From: Avena insularis
Lineage: Eukaryota; Streptophyta; Magnoliopsida; Poales; Poaceae
Assembly (NCBI GenBank): GCA_023614405.1
Contig: JAJUPC010000040.1
Span: forward strand, 620,001 to 684,000
DNA length: 64,000 nucleotides
Direction: 5' to 3'
A model generated the notes under the pieces. That model made no database searches and was not told the origin of the DNA. It saw nothing but the letters and a program-made list of their open reading frames with translations. This document shows positions 9,526 through 20,369 of this stretch, piece after piece (within the stretch, counting starts at the first letter, position 1; every line of letters starts with the position of its first letter). Position numbers and translations under genes: made by a program.

Positions 9526-10426
9526 GGCAAATGCGGCCGCGACGATGCGTCGGCGACGGTGAGGAGAGAGAGAGAGGAGGGTAGTGAGTGGAGAGAGAAG
9601 GAGTGGTGAAAGTGAAGTGAGTCAATGTTGCAACATGGACTAAATTATCATGCTACAATAGTTTAATTGATACAATGTCCCGTGGCTAGATTACTATCTC
9701 ATATCTACTAGGTTTTCTCTTCCATCATTTTAATTTGTAATATTAATCATGTACTTCCTCCTTCCCAATTTGTTTGACTTATAGCAACACACAAAATCTT
9801 ATGTACCGAACAATATAGGATTATGGTTTATGGTTTAGGGGTCTAATGAACTGTTTATTGTACTAACCCCTTAACCCTTATTCCTAAATCCTAGACCTGT
9901 GCGTCCAATAGATCACTGTCTCCTACTTAATAAGTTTTTTTACTAAACCCTACGCTCGTTCATCCGTGATAGTACTTCATTCTAAGTAACATATAGTTAT
10001 CCAGCGATTAGTCAAATTAATGATCCCACAGAGCATTATATTACATAATAATCATGTCAACTACAATGTACTTATATATCACCTTGTTTAGTGATGGTTT
10101 CAATGAATGATATGTCCCAAAATCCGAATAGCTCACAGCACATTATATTACAATCTCTCAACAATCATAATCTCAGAAACAAATTTATCACATCATCTCA
10201 GCAAACACAATCATGTCAACTACAATGTACTTGTGTCTTATTACAACAACGATGCTTTCATCGATTGATATGTCCAAAAATCTAAACAGCTCATAGAACA
10301 TTGGATTGCAATCTCTGAACAAACACGACCACATCAACATAGTTTCAAAGCAACACCAATCTTTGTTACAAATACAGGCAGGGGAGCCCTGCGGTCTATC
10401 TGACAAGCCCTGGGTAGCATCTCTCA
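9526..10426. other. Intergenic, AT-rich, with a diverged tandem duplication
   Basis: No gene was recognised. The segment from about 10050 to 10150 (ATCATGTCAACTACAATGTACTT... to ...CAATCTCT) recurs diverged at about 10211-10318, a ~155-bp period. At 9750 the sequence TACTTCCTCCTTCCCAATTTG resembles one terminus of a Stowaway MITE, but no matching second terminus was found. The 5' side of the GRF gene (9526-9610) has a GA-rich stretch, on the minus strand a CT-rich 5' leader. Confidence 0.5.
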
Positions 10427-11569
10427 TCAGATGTGATCAACGTCTATCGCCTCGTTCTGTTCAACCACAATAGGGGCCTCTGCATCCACTACAACTTGTC
10501 TAACAACATCAGAAATGGCAGCCAGGAAGAACACCTTCCTGGTTTGCCTCTTTCGTCGCACAATCTGCATCAGATCATCAGTATCCAAAACATCTATGAA
10601 CTCCTGCTTCTTATGATGCCACCACTGGAGTCATGCCATCTACTTAGGGCTAATAATGTTTTTATTACCAATCATCTCTCTCAGTTCAACAAGATTTATG
10701 TTTTTGGAATCGACGGCAATCTCTAGAGTACATGACGAAATTGGCTTACTAACTCCGCCATCAAGTTTTGCTGTGTATGAATCCACCTCCAGGTGTATAT
10801 TGAACTTAGCTTGATCAGCATCTGGTGGTCCATAAACTCGAGCAGCAGAAGCTCTGGCAGCAAGATCTCCAGTATCTGCATACATATCGTCAATCATCAC
10901 TTCAACTTTCACCTAAAGATCAGCTGCACAACACTCCCAAAGCATCTGAAGCTCATGGGAGTGATCAATTTGCACATAGGTATCACTCATGTTACGCCAC
11001 ACCAATTTTTCCCTCTGTCTGGATCCCCAAGGAATTCTATAATGAAGCATATCTATCAGCTGCGAAACAGACACAACCTCTTTGTAGTTGACAAGCAGAC
11101 GCACATCCTGCCCGAACACAACCCTCTCGCAACCAAAATCTAGTTTTGCAGTGTACTGGCGGACATGAACCATGAACTCATATAGGTCCGCTGCATCGAA
11201 GCTGTTCCTAATTTGATTAAAAAGGGGACCTTTCATTTCATTTGACACTACTTTGTAGTAACTAATCTACTTGAAAGACAAGGCACAAATAAGAAAAATT
11301 CACCTCTCGCTCTTCTCCCGGGTGGTTTTCTTCGAGATCTGGGTTGCACGACCCCGCACTACAGCCGAACACTCTGCCGCCGGCCTAGCTTTTCTCTTCA
11401 ACCCGCTGCTTGTAGGTACCCTATTAGCAGACTTCTGGCTGACCTCCTCGCTAACCTAGGCTGTAGACCCCCCCGCCGCTTCGCTTGTCTAGCGTTATGC
11501 CCGAGACACTGGCTCCGACGAAGCCGAATATGTCGCCGACGTAGCTACCACCTTGGCCTCGCTTGACAT
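10427..11569 (-). pseudogene. Two-repeat protein (PB1-like/MuDR N-terminal-like), six in-frame stops
   Basis: Exon 1 (11569-11304) starts MSSEAK and codes a serine/alanine-rich then basic segment (LKRKARPAA, KKTTREKSE), ending at a GTGAAT donor. Exon 2 (about 11250-10427) carries two related blocks. Block one holds VHVRQYTAKLDFGCERVV and a VSVSQLIDML helix; block two holds LEVDSYTAKLDGGVSKPI and a NLVELREMI helix. It ends with a basic stretch (VRRKRQTRKVFF) and an acidic tail before TGA at 10427. There are no frameshifts. The stops are TAA, TAG and TAG in exon 1, and TAG at 10913, TAG at 10640 and TGA at 10631 in exon 2; all can be single C-to-T changes of CAA, CAG or CGA. The resemblance to the N-terminal domain of MuDR-like proteins is a weak impression, so the family is uncertain. 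Confidence 0.5.
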
Positions 11570-11985
11570 GCCACCACCGGATTCAACGTGTGTGTGCGGG
11601 TGGGTGGGGAGGGGCAGGGGCAGGGAGAAAAATGACCATCATCGCCGTTGAACCGGATTCAGTGTAGGGGAGGGAGAAAAAGGACCTCCGCCACTACCGG
11701 ATTCAGTGTTGGGGGTTAGGAAAGTATAGAAATGGATTTGCCTATGCGGACGTGGACGGTGACTTATAAGGGGCACAATAGGGGCATGACAGGTACTAAT
11801 GTAACGGAATATCCTGACATAATGGCTAAGATTTGAAAATATTTGGTTTGGCCACCATTCACTCGAAATGCCCCTCTCGGTAATTACCACTCGAACTTTT
11901 CGAATCGTGGTGATTACATGCAACTCGGACCCCGTGTTGCCTTCGCCTGTGAACTTTCGGTCCACAAATTAGTATCCCCATTGAC
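11570..11985. other. Upstream flank of the two-repeat gene
   Basis: No gene was recognised. Two near-identical stretches (CCGGATTCAGTGT-GGG-AGGGAGAAAAAGGACC-like) lie near 11650 and 11697, with a weaker third at about 11577, so this is a short GC-rich tandem duplication. On the minus strand it would be the promoter or leader of the gene starting at 11569. The junction to the truncated Gypsy element lies at about 11985. Confidence 0.4.
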
Positions 11986-11989
11986 AAGA

Positions 11990-13728
11990 CTCTACTGGAG
12001 CAGGATAGATCACCCGCAGCTGTGGAACAGGTCTATGGTCTTGTCGCCAAGGCTGTCAAACAGCAAGAAAAGGCCACCTCTCAGAGGCTTGAGTCTAACC
12101 CGGCATATTGCTAGTCTAGCACTCCCAAACAACAGAGGGCAAGATCTCCTCATGATGTCAGATCTCAGACGGGTTCATCAAATGATGACAGAGGGACGCA
12201 CACAACAGGGAGGACGCTATCCCCATATCTTCCGACCATAGAGGCAAGGCTCACCCTCGTCTCTTGCCGCCACCTCCCTGATCTTCCCGGCATCACGAAG
12301 ACCCAAAAACTCACAACCGCACGAGCATGCCTCCGCCTAAACGCCCCTAGGGAGGCATCGTCATTCGCGACAATGTGGAGCAGCCTCATCATGGCAGCGA
12401 GCGCAGTGGCAACCATGGGCACATGAGCAGGTCGCGCCATGACCCTCAGCCTCCGACAAGCAATCATGATAGGCGTGAGGAGTCACAGGAGGGCAATAGA
12501 AAGAAGGCTAACCCACCGTCACCTCCGCCTCCATCGCCCCTAGAATCCACCATGGAGGAGGGGGACCGAGTCGTTCATGCATCCCTTCCAGTGGTGGCAA
12601 CAAGAGAAAAGCAAGCCCGGAGACATACGATGCAAGTACATGTTTGGAAAAGATTCAGGAGGCCCGGGATGGATAGTACTTGTGACCACGTTGTTTTGTC
12701 CATGTGATATGGGTCACAACTTACCCCAAGGGTTTTCGGACTGACAAGACAATCTAGCCCTATGACGGCACTGCCAGGCCAGCTACGTGGTTGCAGGATT
12801 ACGACGAAGCGGTCGAGATTGCCGGGGGAAACCCCAACTTCACCGTCAAGTACCTCCAACTGACGGGCATGGCTTGCCAATGGATCAACTACTTGTAGGA
12901 GAAGTCCATATGCAATTGGTTGGACATGCATGAAGCGTTCACCAAAAATTTTGAGGGTACGTATAAACATCCCTGCATTGTTGGTGATCTATAGAGGTGC
13001 GTCCAGGAAAAGGGCGAGACATCTCGGGCCTACCTCTCCCACTGGCTGGATATGAAAAATTCCTACGCAGGAGTGCACGATCAGACCGCTATGTCATCCT
13101 ACATTGATGGTTTGGAAAAGGGCACCTTCCTTCGGCATAAGTTGAAGCGCCTATTGGACAATCACAAGCTAGATCTGAATCAGATGATCTCCTTAGCTAG
13201 TGAGTTCACGGCTGCCGACGATGACTCTCGCGGCTCTTTACCAGCAATTTCCATTCCAACCTTAGCCAAGAGGAACAACAACACTAAGCGGAAGAATCCC
13301 CTATAAGAAAAGCCAGCTTCCGACATGGTCGCCATGATGTTTGTAGGCAGGGGTTATGGCGGACAGCGTGGCCGAGGCCAAGGAGTTGGTCGAGGGAAGC
13401 AGCGCGATAGTGAAACTACCCCGGCAACGCTCCACATTCCCCAAATGTACGAGGAGTACCGCGATATGCCGTTCCTCGTACACCTCGATGTCAATGGCAA
13501 AGCCACTCACACCAACTGTCATTGCAAGTTCGTCAACAATCTGAAGGAAGAACCAGAGTCCAATTACAAGCGAAGCCGGAAGAACCGACCGCGAGGCAAG
13601 GGAAAGGGAAAGAAGAAGGAAGATGAATCTAAGGATTCAAGTGACATGGACTAGGACGTAGACCCCAAGCATGCCGACAAGGGCGATGGCAAAGGCAAGA
13701 ACCCCTTCGAGAAGAAGGCTCCTGTCTA
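11990..13728 (+). pseudogene. Gypsy gag polyprotein, decayed
   Basis: The gag part has a coiled stretch near the start (SPAAVEQVYGLVAKAVKQQE), then a disordered region with several stops and frame changes. The capsid-like region near 12770-13270 (AWLQDYDEAVEIAGGNPNF, ...YLQLTGMACQWINYL..., LDMKNSYAGVHDQTAMSSYIDGL) is typical of retrotransposon gag in this lineage. A basic C-terminus (RGQGVGRGKQR, RKNRPRGKGKGKKK) follows at 13325-13700. No CCHC knuckle is seen; the YRDMPFLVHLDVNGKATHTNCHCKF segment (13454-13540) occupies that position. In-frame stops at 13303 and 13652 and others break the frame. Confidence 0.65.
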
Positions 13729-13870
13729 ACACACTTTCCTTGGCACCCCAACTGTCTGGGCATAAAAGACCTCTCTGAGGATACTGATGGCCACCCACCC
13801 CCGGTTCCCTAGTTCCTGCACTGGTCAGAAGTTCCAATCACATGGGACATGAAGGATCACCCCAACCTTG

Positions 13871-14575
13871 TTCCAATAGAGAAAGTATGCCATGGTAATC
13901 AACCCCCTGATTCACGGCTGCAAGTTCACCAAGTGCATGGTGGATAGTGGAAGCAGCATCAGCATCCTGTACCTAGATACACTACACAAGATGAAATTGA
14001 TAGAGACCAACCTAAAGCGGACCAGCACCGTGTTTCATGGCGTAGTTCCTGGCCGGGAGGCTCGGTCCCTTGGGTGCATCACCCTTCCGGTTGCTTTTGG
14101 TGATGTTAACAATTACCACAAAGAACACATGACCTTTGAAGTGGTCCCCTTCAAGAGCGTGTACCACGTCATATTCGGACACACTGTCTTCCGCTCCTTC
14201 ATGGCCAAGCCATGCTTCGTCTAGAACAATCTCAAGATACCCGGACCAAACAATGTCATCACTATATCCGGAAGATTTTCAAAGGCAAGGGACTGCGAGA
14301 TTGGAGAAGCAACCTTTGCAGAAGCTGTCTTCTACAGCGAAGAATTCAAGGAGATCTAGAGCAAGGTCGATGCCTCGGACATGCCGTCAGCAAAGAAACA
14401 GATTTCTGATTTCAATCCCGCTTTCAAGGCCGCCATCAAGACCAAGCTGGTGGAACTTGTGGTAGGCAATTCCTCCAAGGTCACCACCATTGGAACAAAC
14501 CTGGATCCCAAATCAGAAAGCACGCTCATCGAGTTCCTCCATGAGAATAGGGACATCTTTGCTTGGTAGCCTGCC
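13871..14575 (+). pseudogene. Gypsy aspartic protease and linker
   Basis: From YAMVINPLIHG the frame is open to TAG at 14222 and contains the retroviral-type protease active site as VDSGSSISILYLDTL (Asp codon at 13943-13945) and a C-terminal VIFGHTVF, the usual substrate-flap and second hydrophobic-Gly pattern. After TAG (again a possible CAG), the linker continues (MPSAKKQISDFNPAFKAAIKTK at 14381, then ALIEF-like ESTLIEFLHENRDIFAW) to TAG at 14567, which leads into the reverse transcriptase. The protease would process the Gag-Pol polyprotein in the cytoplasmic particle. Confidence 0.7.
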
Positions 14576-14578
14576 GAC

Positions 14579-15480
14579 ATGAAAGGTGTACCTAGGGAAC
14601 TTACCGAGCACAGCTTAAACATTGATGCAAAATGCAAACCGGTGAAACAACCTCTACGATGTTTCGGGGATGACAAGAGACACTCCATTGGCAAAGAGAT
14701 AGCTTGGTTACTTAAGGCTAGTTTTATCCGAGAAGTCCTTCACACCCAATGGGTGGCCAATCCTGTACTTGTGCCCAAAAAGGGAACCAAAGAATTAAGA
14801 ATGTGTGTTGATTACACCAGCTTGAATAAAGCGTGTCCGAAGGATCCGTTTGCTTTGCCTCGCATTGACCAAGTCATTGACTCGACGGCTAGCTCAGAGC
14901 TTCTGTGTTTTCTAGATGCATACTCAAGATACCACCAGTTAAAGATGAGGAAGTCGAACCAATTGGCCACTTCGTTCACCACACCTTATGGCATGTTTTT
15001 CTATGTCATGATTCCCTTTGGGCTAAAAAACACAGGTGCTACATACCAGTGGACTATGCAACACTGCCTACGCGACCAAATTGGTTGGAACGTTCATTCC
15101 TATGTGGACGATATCACGGTGATGTCAAAAAAGTCAAATGACTTTATCGCCGAATTAAAGGAAACCTGTGATAACCTCCAAAAGTACAGCATGATGCTTA
15201 ACCCCAAGAAGTGCGTCTATGGGGTTCCAACCGACAAACTGTTAGGCTACATCATTTCCCAACATGGAATCAAGGTCAACCCGGAGAAGATCAAGGCCAT
15301 CCTCAACATCAATCGTCCGACATTCCTGAAGGACATCCAACGGCTCACAGGCTGCGTTGCAACAGTAAGCCGGTTCGTTAGCCGCTATACAAGTTGCTGA
15401 AGAAGGTGGACAAATTTGTATGGACAGATGAGGTGGACGATGCGCTAAGGAGCTAAAAAGGATACTTTCTTCTGCACCTA
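14579..15480 (+). pseudogene. Gypsy reverse transcriptase, open for 273 codons
   Basis: The frame is open from 14579 to 15400 and continues, in another frame, to 15480 where a solo LTR interrupts it. Landmarks in order: VPRELTEHSLNID, LRMCVDYTSLNKACPKDPFALPR, the palm motif FLDAYSRYHQ (usually SGYHQ, so Gly to Arg), the catalytic YVDD (codons 15101-15112) and LGYIISQHGIKVNPEKIKAI. The last part ends at ELKRILSSAP, the start of the RNase H connection, which is lost. It would copy element RNA into cDNA. Although this domain reads openly, the loss of RNase H and part of integrase makes the element inactive. Confidence 0.85.
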
Positions 15481-17357
15481 TGTGACACCCCCGGGATCAG
15501 GGCTAAACAAATCTCAGACCTTCGTCTGACATAAGCTTAACCTTGAGTTCAAGAATATCTAGTGAAGAATCGATAGCACAACAGTGGCCCTATGACAAAA
15601 AAAATATTACAGCAAGCTCATAACTGAGCAGAGAACCAAATTATTACAAGAAGAGGTCACTGACCACAAACATCAAACAACGGAAGGCAAGTTATGCTAT
15701 TGAGCATAGAAAACTTAACAAATGGCCTAAGAGTCCTGAAGCATAACGATGATGTCCCAGCCCATAGATTCCAGGCTGCCGGCCGGGAAACCCAAGCTAC
15801 CCGTCGGTGTCGATGTAGTATGAAACTCGTCTTCAGGGGAACACTTACTCTGCCAAAAGTATCAGCAAATCAAGGGTGAGTACATGGTGTACTCCGCAAG
15901 GCTTATGGCTTGTGGAGTTGTTTTGCATAAAGCCATCTTTGTTTTGTAAGACAAGAGGGAGAAGAAGCTCGTCTAATCAGAATATTTTAAAAGGGGATAA
16001 GAGAGTGACATCCCTGAAATATTGATCATCATCTTTTGATATCCACCAAATCATCATCATCTACCAACTAGGATCATCCCCTCGTACCCATGAGGAAGCA
16101 TCCTTAAGCACATGTTGATCTACCAAGTTTTACAATTAGGTTATAGTTCTCTATGATATTAGAATCTGGTCACCAAGCGTTCATAACCGTGAACACGGAT
16201 TTTTGAAATGATTTAACCCTGCAGGGGTGTACAACTTTACCGACACGTACCAACCGACTCTTAATGCCAACGGTTTAGCCCTCTTCCTTGGAAGGCCGAC
16301 AGAGGGTGGTTGGCCACGACCTTTACCTTGCTTTTGTCGAGACCATGAGTCACGCAATAAGGATGGTTCCGCCATAACGGGTCATGTCCTGAAGCCGGTC
16401 CTTAAAGATGTGAGGCGAGTTTGGTTTAACAGGGGCGCTATCTACCCCAAGTAACCCGGTCCATGCTTCCCTACATGTTATGAATGCACCTCCTTCACCA
16501 CCTTCGAGAAGATCCAGAATGCATGTCGAATGGAAGGCCCGAACTATGTGACTCATGGAATCTACTAGGCAAGTTAATCAGGCGAGGGGTTCCCAAGCCC
16601 GTGTGGCTATACGCTCATCTCGGTTCCAAAGGCAAGAACTCAGGTCCTAGTAGTGGCGAGCATGGGACTAGAAAAACCACATCCCACCGTGGCCTCCCAT
16701 ACAAGCCTTAGCATGTTTAATCGCATATCACCTCTGGTCTCATCTCATCACGTTCTCCTATCATACTAGATTATCTGCATATGATACATCATCTGGATGA
16801 ACCAGCACTGATAGCTATGCATGGCTAAGCAGGACACAAATATTAGCTCTAGCAATACACACAAGCCAAACCTAGTTATGCTAGGAGCAGTGGATCAGGT
16901 AATATAAGCTCAAAGGGAGTATGCAATAGATAGGATACTCTATCTATCGATAAAAGACCACAGTAGAATTGTATGCATCATGGCAAGAATTGAAATGCTT
17001 TCGAAAACATAGGATTATATCATGGTGGGGCTATGCTTGCTTTTCCCATTGATAACCAATAAGCAGATCTTTGGGAGCCTTGTACTTGACTTGATTATAG
17101 TTGGTCAAGTATTGTTCTTCTAGATTCGACGATGTTGATCTCGGTCTTCGATCTTGATCTCGATATCGTACTCTACCGGAAGAATAAAACACCGGAAAGA
17201 AAGGAAAACAATCAACACATGGCATCGATGCAATGCTCAAGCAAGGATGATGACATGACAAGTTAAATTGTATTGAAAAGTTACCCTAAGGCATGCTTGG
17301 CAGTTTAATCGGGGTTCCGAGGGATATAAACCCTAACTCAGGAAAACTTCGGAATCA
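15481..17357 (-). mobile_element. Solo LTR inserted in the Gypsy pol gene
   Basis: This 1,877-bp sequence begins TGTGACACCCCCGGGATCAG and ends CGGAATCA, with CCTA immediately on both sides (15477-15480 and 17358-17361). The local match extends to CACCTATG. Read on the minus strand it begins TGATTCCG and ends GGGTGTCACA, as in grass LTRs I recall, so it is probably minus-oriented. No coding domain was found in it. Two identical LTRs and an internal region are absent, so it is read as a solo LTR formed by LTR-LTR recombination. Confidence 0.65.
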
Positions 17358-17380
17358 CCTATGAGGGGTTTAAACTGCCC

Positions 17381-18150
17381 ATAGATTTGTCCGAGATCTA
17401 GTGGTGAGATTTGGTATCCCACGTAGCATCATCACCGAAAACGGCAACAACTTATCACTTGGAGAAGTAGAGGCTCACTGTTGGGAGAAAGGCATCCGCC
17501 TTGATCTAGCATACGTGGCTCACCCACAATCTAATGGTCAAATTGAACGGGCCAATGGACTAATTCAGCAGGGAATAAAGCCATGTTTAGAAGCACCGCT
17601 GCATAGAGCAGCTGGAGCCTGGGCGGAGGAATTGCCATCTATTTTGTGGAGTTTACGAACTACTCCCAACAGATCCACCGGCTACACCCCTTTCTTCATG
17701 GTATATGGAGAAGAAGCAGTTCTACCTTCCGACATCCTCCACAATTCATCAAGAGTTACCGCCTACGATGAGGCTGATGCTGAAGAATCCAGACGCTTAG
17801 ATGTGGACCTTCTTGAGGAGGAGCGTGTGCTGGCATGCTAGAGATACTCCATCTACCAGTAGAAGATATGCAGCTACCATAGTCGCCGTGTTCAGCATCG
17901 CTCGTTTAAAGAGGGGGATCTGGTGCTCCGACTTAAGCAGAAAAAGTCACACAAATTATCCCCGCTATGGGAAGGACCGTTCATCATAAGCAAGGCGCTA
18001 CTCAATGGTTCCTTTTACCTCATTGATAATCGTGAGTTAGAAGATAGGCCAAACAAGGATCATAAGCATAAGCGACATGACCCGGATGATGACTACCCGG
18101 AGCTTGATCAGCCATGGAACATAGCACAGCTACGTCATTTTTACACTTAG
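17381..18150 (+). pseudogene. Gypsy integrase, C-terminal half
   Basis: The frame begins in the catalytic core with RFGIPRSIITENGNN, where the usual second catalytic Asp (TDNG) is Glu. The third catalytic residue is kept in HPQSNGQIERANGLI. GYTPFFMVYGEEAVLPSDI follows, then a frame change near 17840, then the C-terminal EGDLVLRLKQKK, LSPLWEGPFII, and PWNIAQLRHFYT to TAG at 18148. The zinc-binding HHCC region and the first catalytic Asp are missing. The break coincides with the deletion beside the solo LTR at 15481-17357. Confidence 0.85.
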
Positions 18151-18668
18151 CATATTTTACTATCTATTGTGTACTTATATGATCAATGAAATAAAGCTTT
18201 TGGTTCACTCATATGCCTAAGTCTTTTACCTCCTTTAGTGTTCATTTTTTGATCATATAAAACCTTTATGCACAAGCTTTGCATTTGCACTTGTGAAAAT
18301 TCCGCCTAGGGGCGTTAGCTTAAGTTTTTCTGGTCTACACATTCTTTGTTATTTTTATGTGGATTCTGGAGTAGTGATTGTTGCCACTTGAAGTCAGCGA
18401 TTTTGTTCTTAATTTCTTGATGGTGCCATTAGGCATCATCACCTAGGCGTATGGTTCTGACTAAGGGTCTTCCGACTCATGAAAGGTCAAGCATAAAAAC
18501 TGAAGTAATGGATAAGCCAGCACTTACTTAAAATTATATACAAATATTCATGCTGGAACTAGTTCTTGAGTAGCTGGAAGCTTATAGACAAGTTTTCCGC
18601 CTTTAGTGAACCACATTATTTTTCCGCATAAATACATTTCCAGAAGAAACAAATATTACAAAATGTTT
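18151..18668. other. Spacer between pol and antisense ORF
   Basis: No gene was seen. The stretch has an AATAAA at about 18189, possibly a polyadenylation signal for the sense transcript, and it probably also holds the 3' end of the antisense transcript that stops at 18669. Confidence 0.4.
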
Positions 18669-18858
18669 TCATTCTTCTGGCACAGGGGACTTTAAAGCTA
18701 TTTCGTCAACGATAAGAGAGCCATCTCGTTCTTCAACAAAGTCAGTGGTAATGAAGTACTCGGAGCCATCCTGGTCAGCGTCAATAACCTCGAGAGGCAC
18801 GAAGACATATTCCTTGACCAATTGGGTGACCCTGGTGTCGTAGCCGGCGAGAGAAGAC

Positions 18859-20364
18859 TGATGACCCAAAAGTATAGGGGTGTATCGTAGTACTTTCAAT
18901 AAATAGGAGTGTCGATCCCAACGAGGAGTAGAAGGTGTTGACTAGTGGTTTGGAGCAGGAAATCTCTGTAAATAATTAGCAAACAGATTTTTTGGGGGTT
19001 TTGATAATGCAAGGAAATAAAGTGCAAGTAAATAAAGACAACAAATAATTGCAGCAAGTGGCCCAATCCTTTCTTAGCAAAGGACGAGCCGGTTATAATA
19101 ATTATGAAGACCAAACATTCTCTTGGACACATGGGAATACTGTCAAGTGCTTTCGTTTCATATAGCTGATTAACCTTCTTTGGTTTGATAAGTGTTGTGT
19201 GGGTGAACCTGTGCTAATGTACCGACCTTACTAGGACTAATACATACTTGTGATTAAACCCCTTGCAAGCATCCACAACTACAAGAAAGTAATTAAGATA
19301 AAAACCTAACCACAGCCTTAAAATCTGAGATCCTACACTCCCTTGTGCAAAGGTTTCCTAACAGGTGTTCAGGTTTCTGTCACTCCGGTAACCCCACAAT
19401 TAGTAGCCAAATACACAATGCATTCCCTAGGCCCATAAATGGTGAAGTATCATGTAGTCGAAGTTCACATGACACCCCTAGAAGAATAGCATCACAACTT
19501 AAATATTAAACCATTGAATAATACCTCAACACAATTCCACTACTAACAACATGACTTCTCCCATGTCCTCAATAACTAAACGAACTACTCATGAGACATC
19601 ATATGGATCAAGATCAGAGATTATATAATGATGAATAACAATCTGAACATAAACAATAATTCAATGGTTCCACTCACAAGCATCAACTAGAAAAATAATC
19701 AACACCGGGAAAGTTCCCCCTAAGAACTATGCAAGATTCAACACAATTGTTAAAGCGGGATGGAGTGGTGATGATGGTGCTGGTGGATATGGTGGTGTAG
19801 ATGATGATGATCCCAATGAAGTCTAGCTTGATGACGGTGTTGATGGCGATGATCTCCCCTCTCCGGGAAGGAATTTCCTCGGCAGAAATCTATTTGCCAG
19901 AGAGCTCTTTCTCTCTCTGTAGTTTCTTCCCTGTAGAGGCGGCGAAATCTTTCTATGGTTGCTCCCCCATGTATTAGGGTTTCGAGGAGAAGATATAGGC
20001 AGAAGGGCGGAGCTAGAGGTGGGCCAGGGTGGCGAGACCCCTGGTGGCGTGGCCCAGGGTGGCCCGCACATGGGGGGGGGGTGTGGCCCCCTGTGGCCCA
20101 TCTTAGCCTCCCCTTCTGGCTTCCTTCGTCTTTTGGAAAAATATGATTTTCCATATATTTTCTAGTATTTTTCTAATCTTCGCGAAAATTACATCTAGAC
20201 ACCGCTTTTTCCATCAGAATCCTGACTCCGACAGTTCATCGTCCAAGAATCATCCAACATGCAAAAATAGATGAAATGACATAAGTATTACCTCTTAATA
20301 TGAAATATATCAATGAATAACCGCAAATTATGATATATAATAGTGATGCAAAATGGACGTATCA
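18859..20364 (-). mobile_element. Solo LTR with AAGAC target duplication
   Basis: This 1,506-bp sequence runs from TGATGACCC to GGACGTATCA, flanked by AAGAC at 18854-18858 and 20365-20369. On the minus strand it starts TGATACGTCCATTTTGCAT, a terminal pattern I know from Triticeae LTRs, and has a TATA-like TATATC near 19995 followed by a CT-rich leader. The run of G and C at 20020-20110 and the (GAT/GTG)n stretch at 19760-19860 are within it. Removing it together with one copy of AAGAC keeps the frame of the antisense ORF. Confidence 0.9.
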
Positions 20365-20369
20365 AAGAC

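Noticed and set aside
9750..9990. Stowaway MITE
   Set aside because: Only one end resembles a Stowaway terminus; no inverted partner or TA duplication was found, so it is not listed as a feature.
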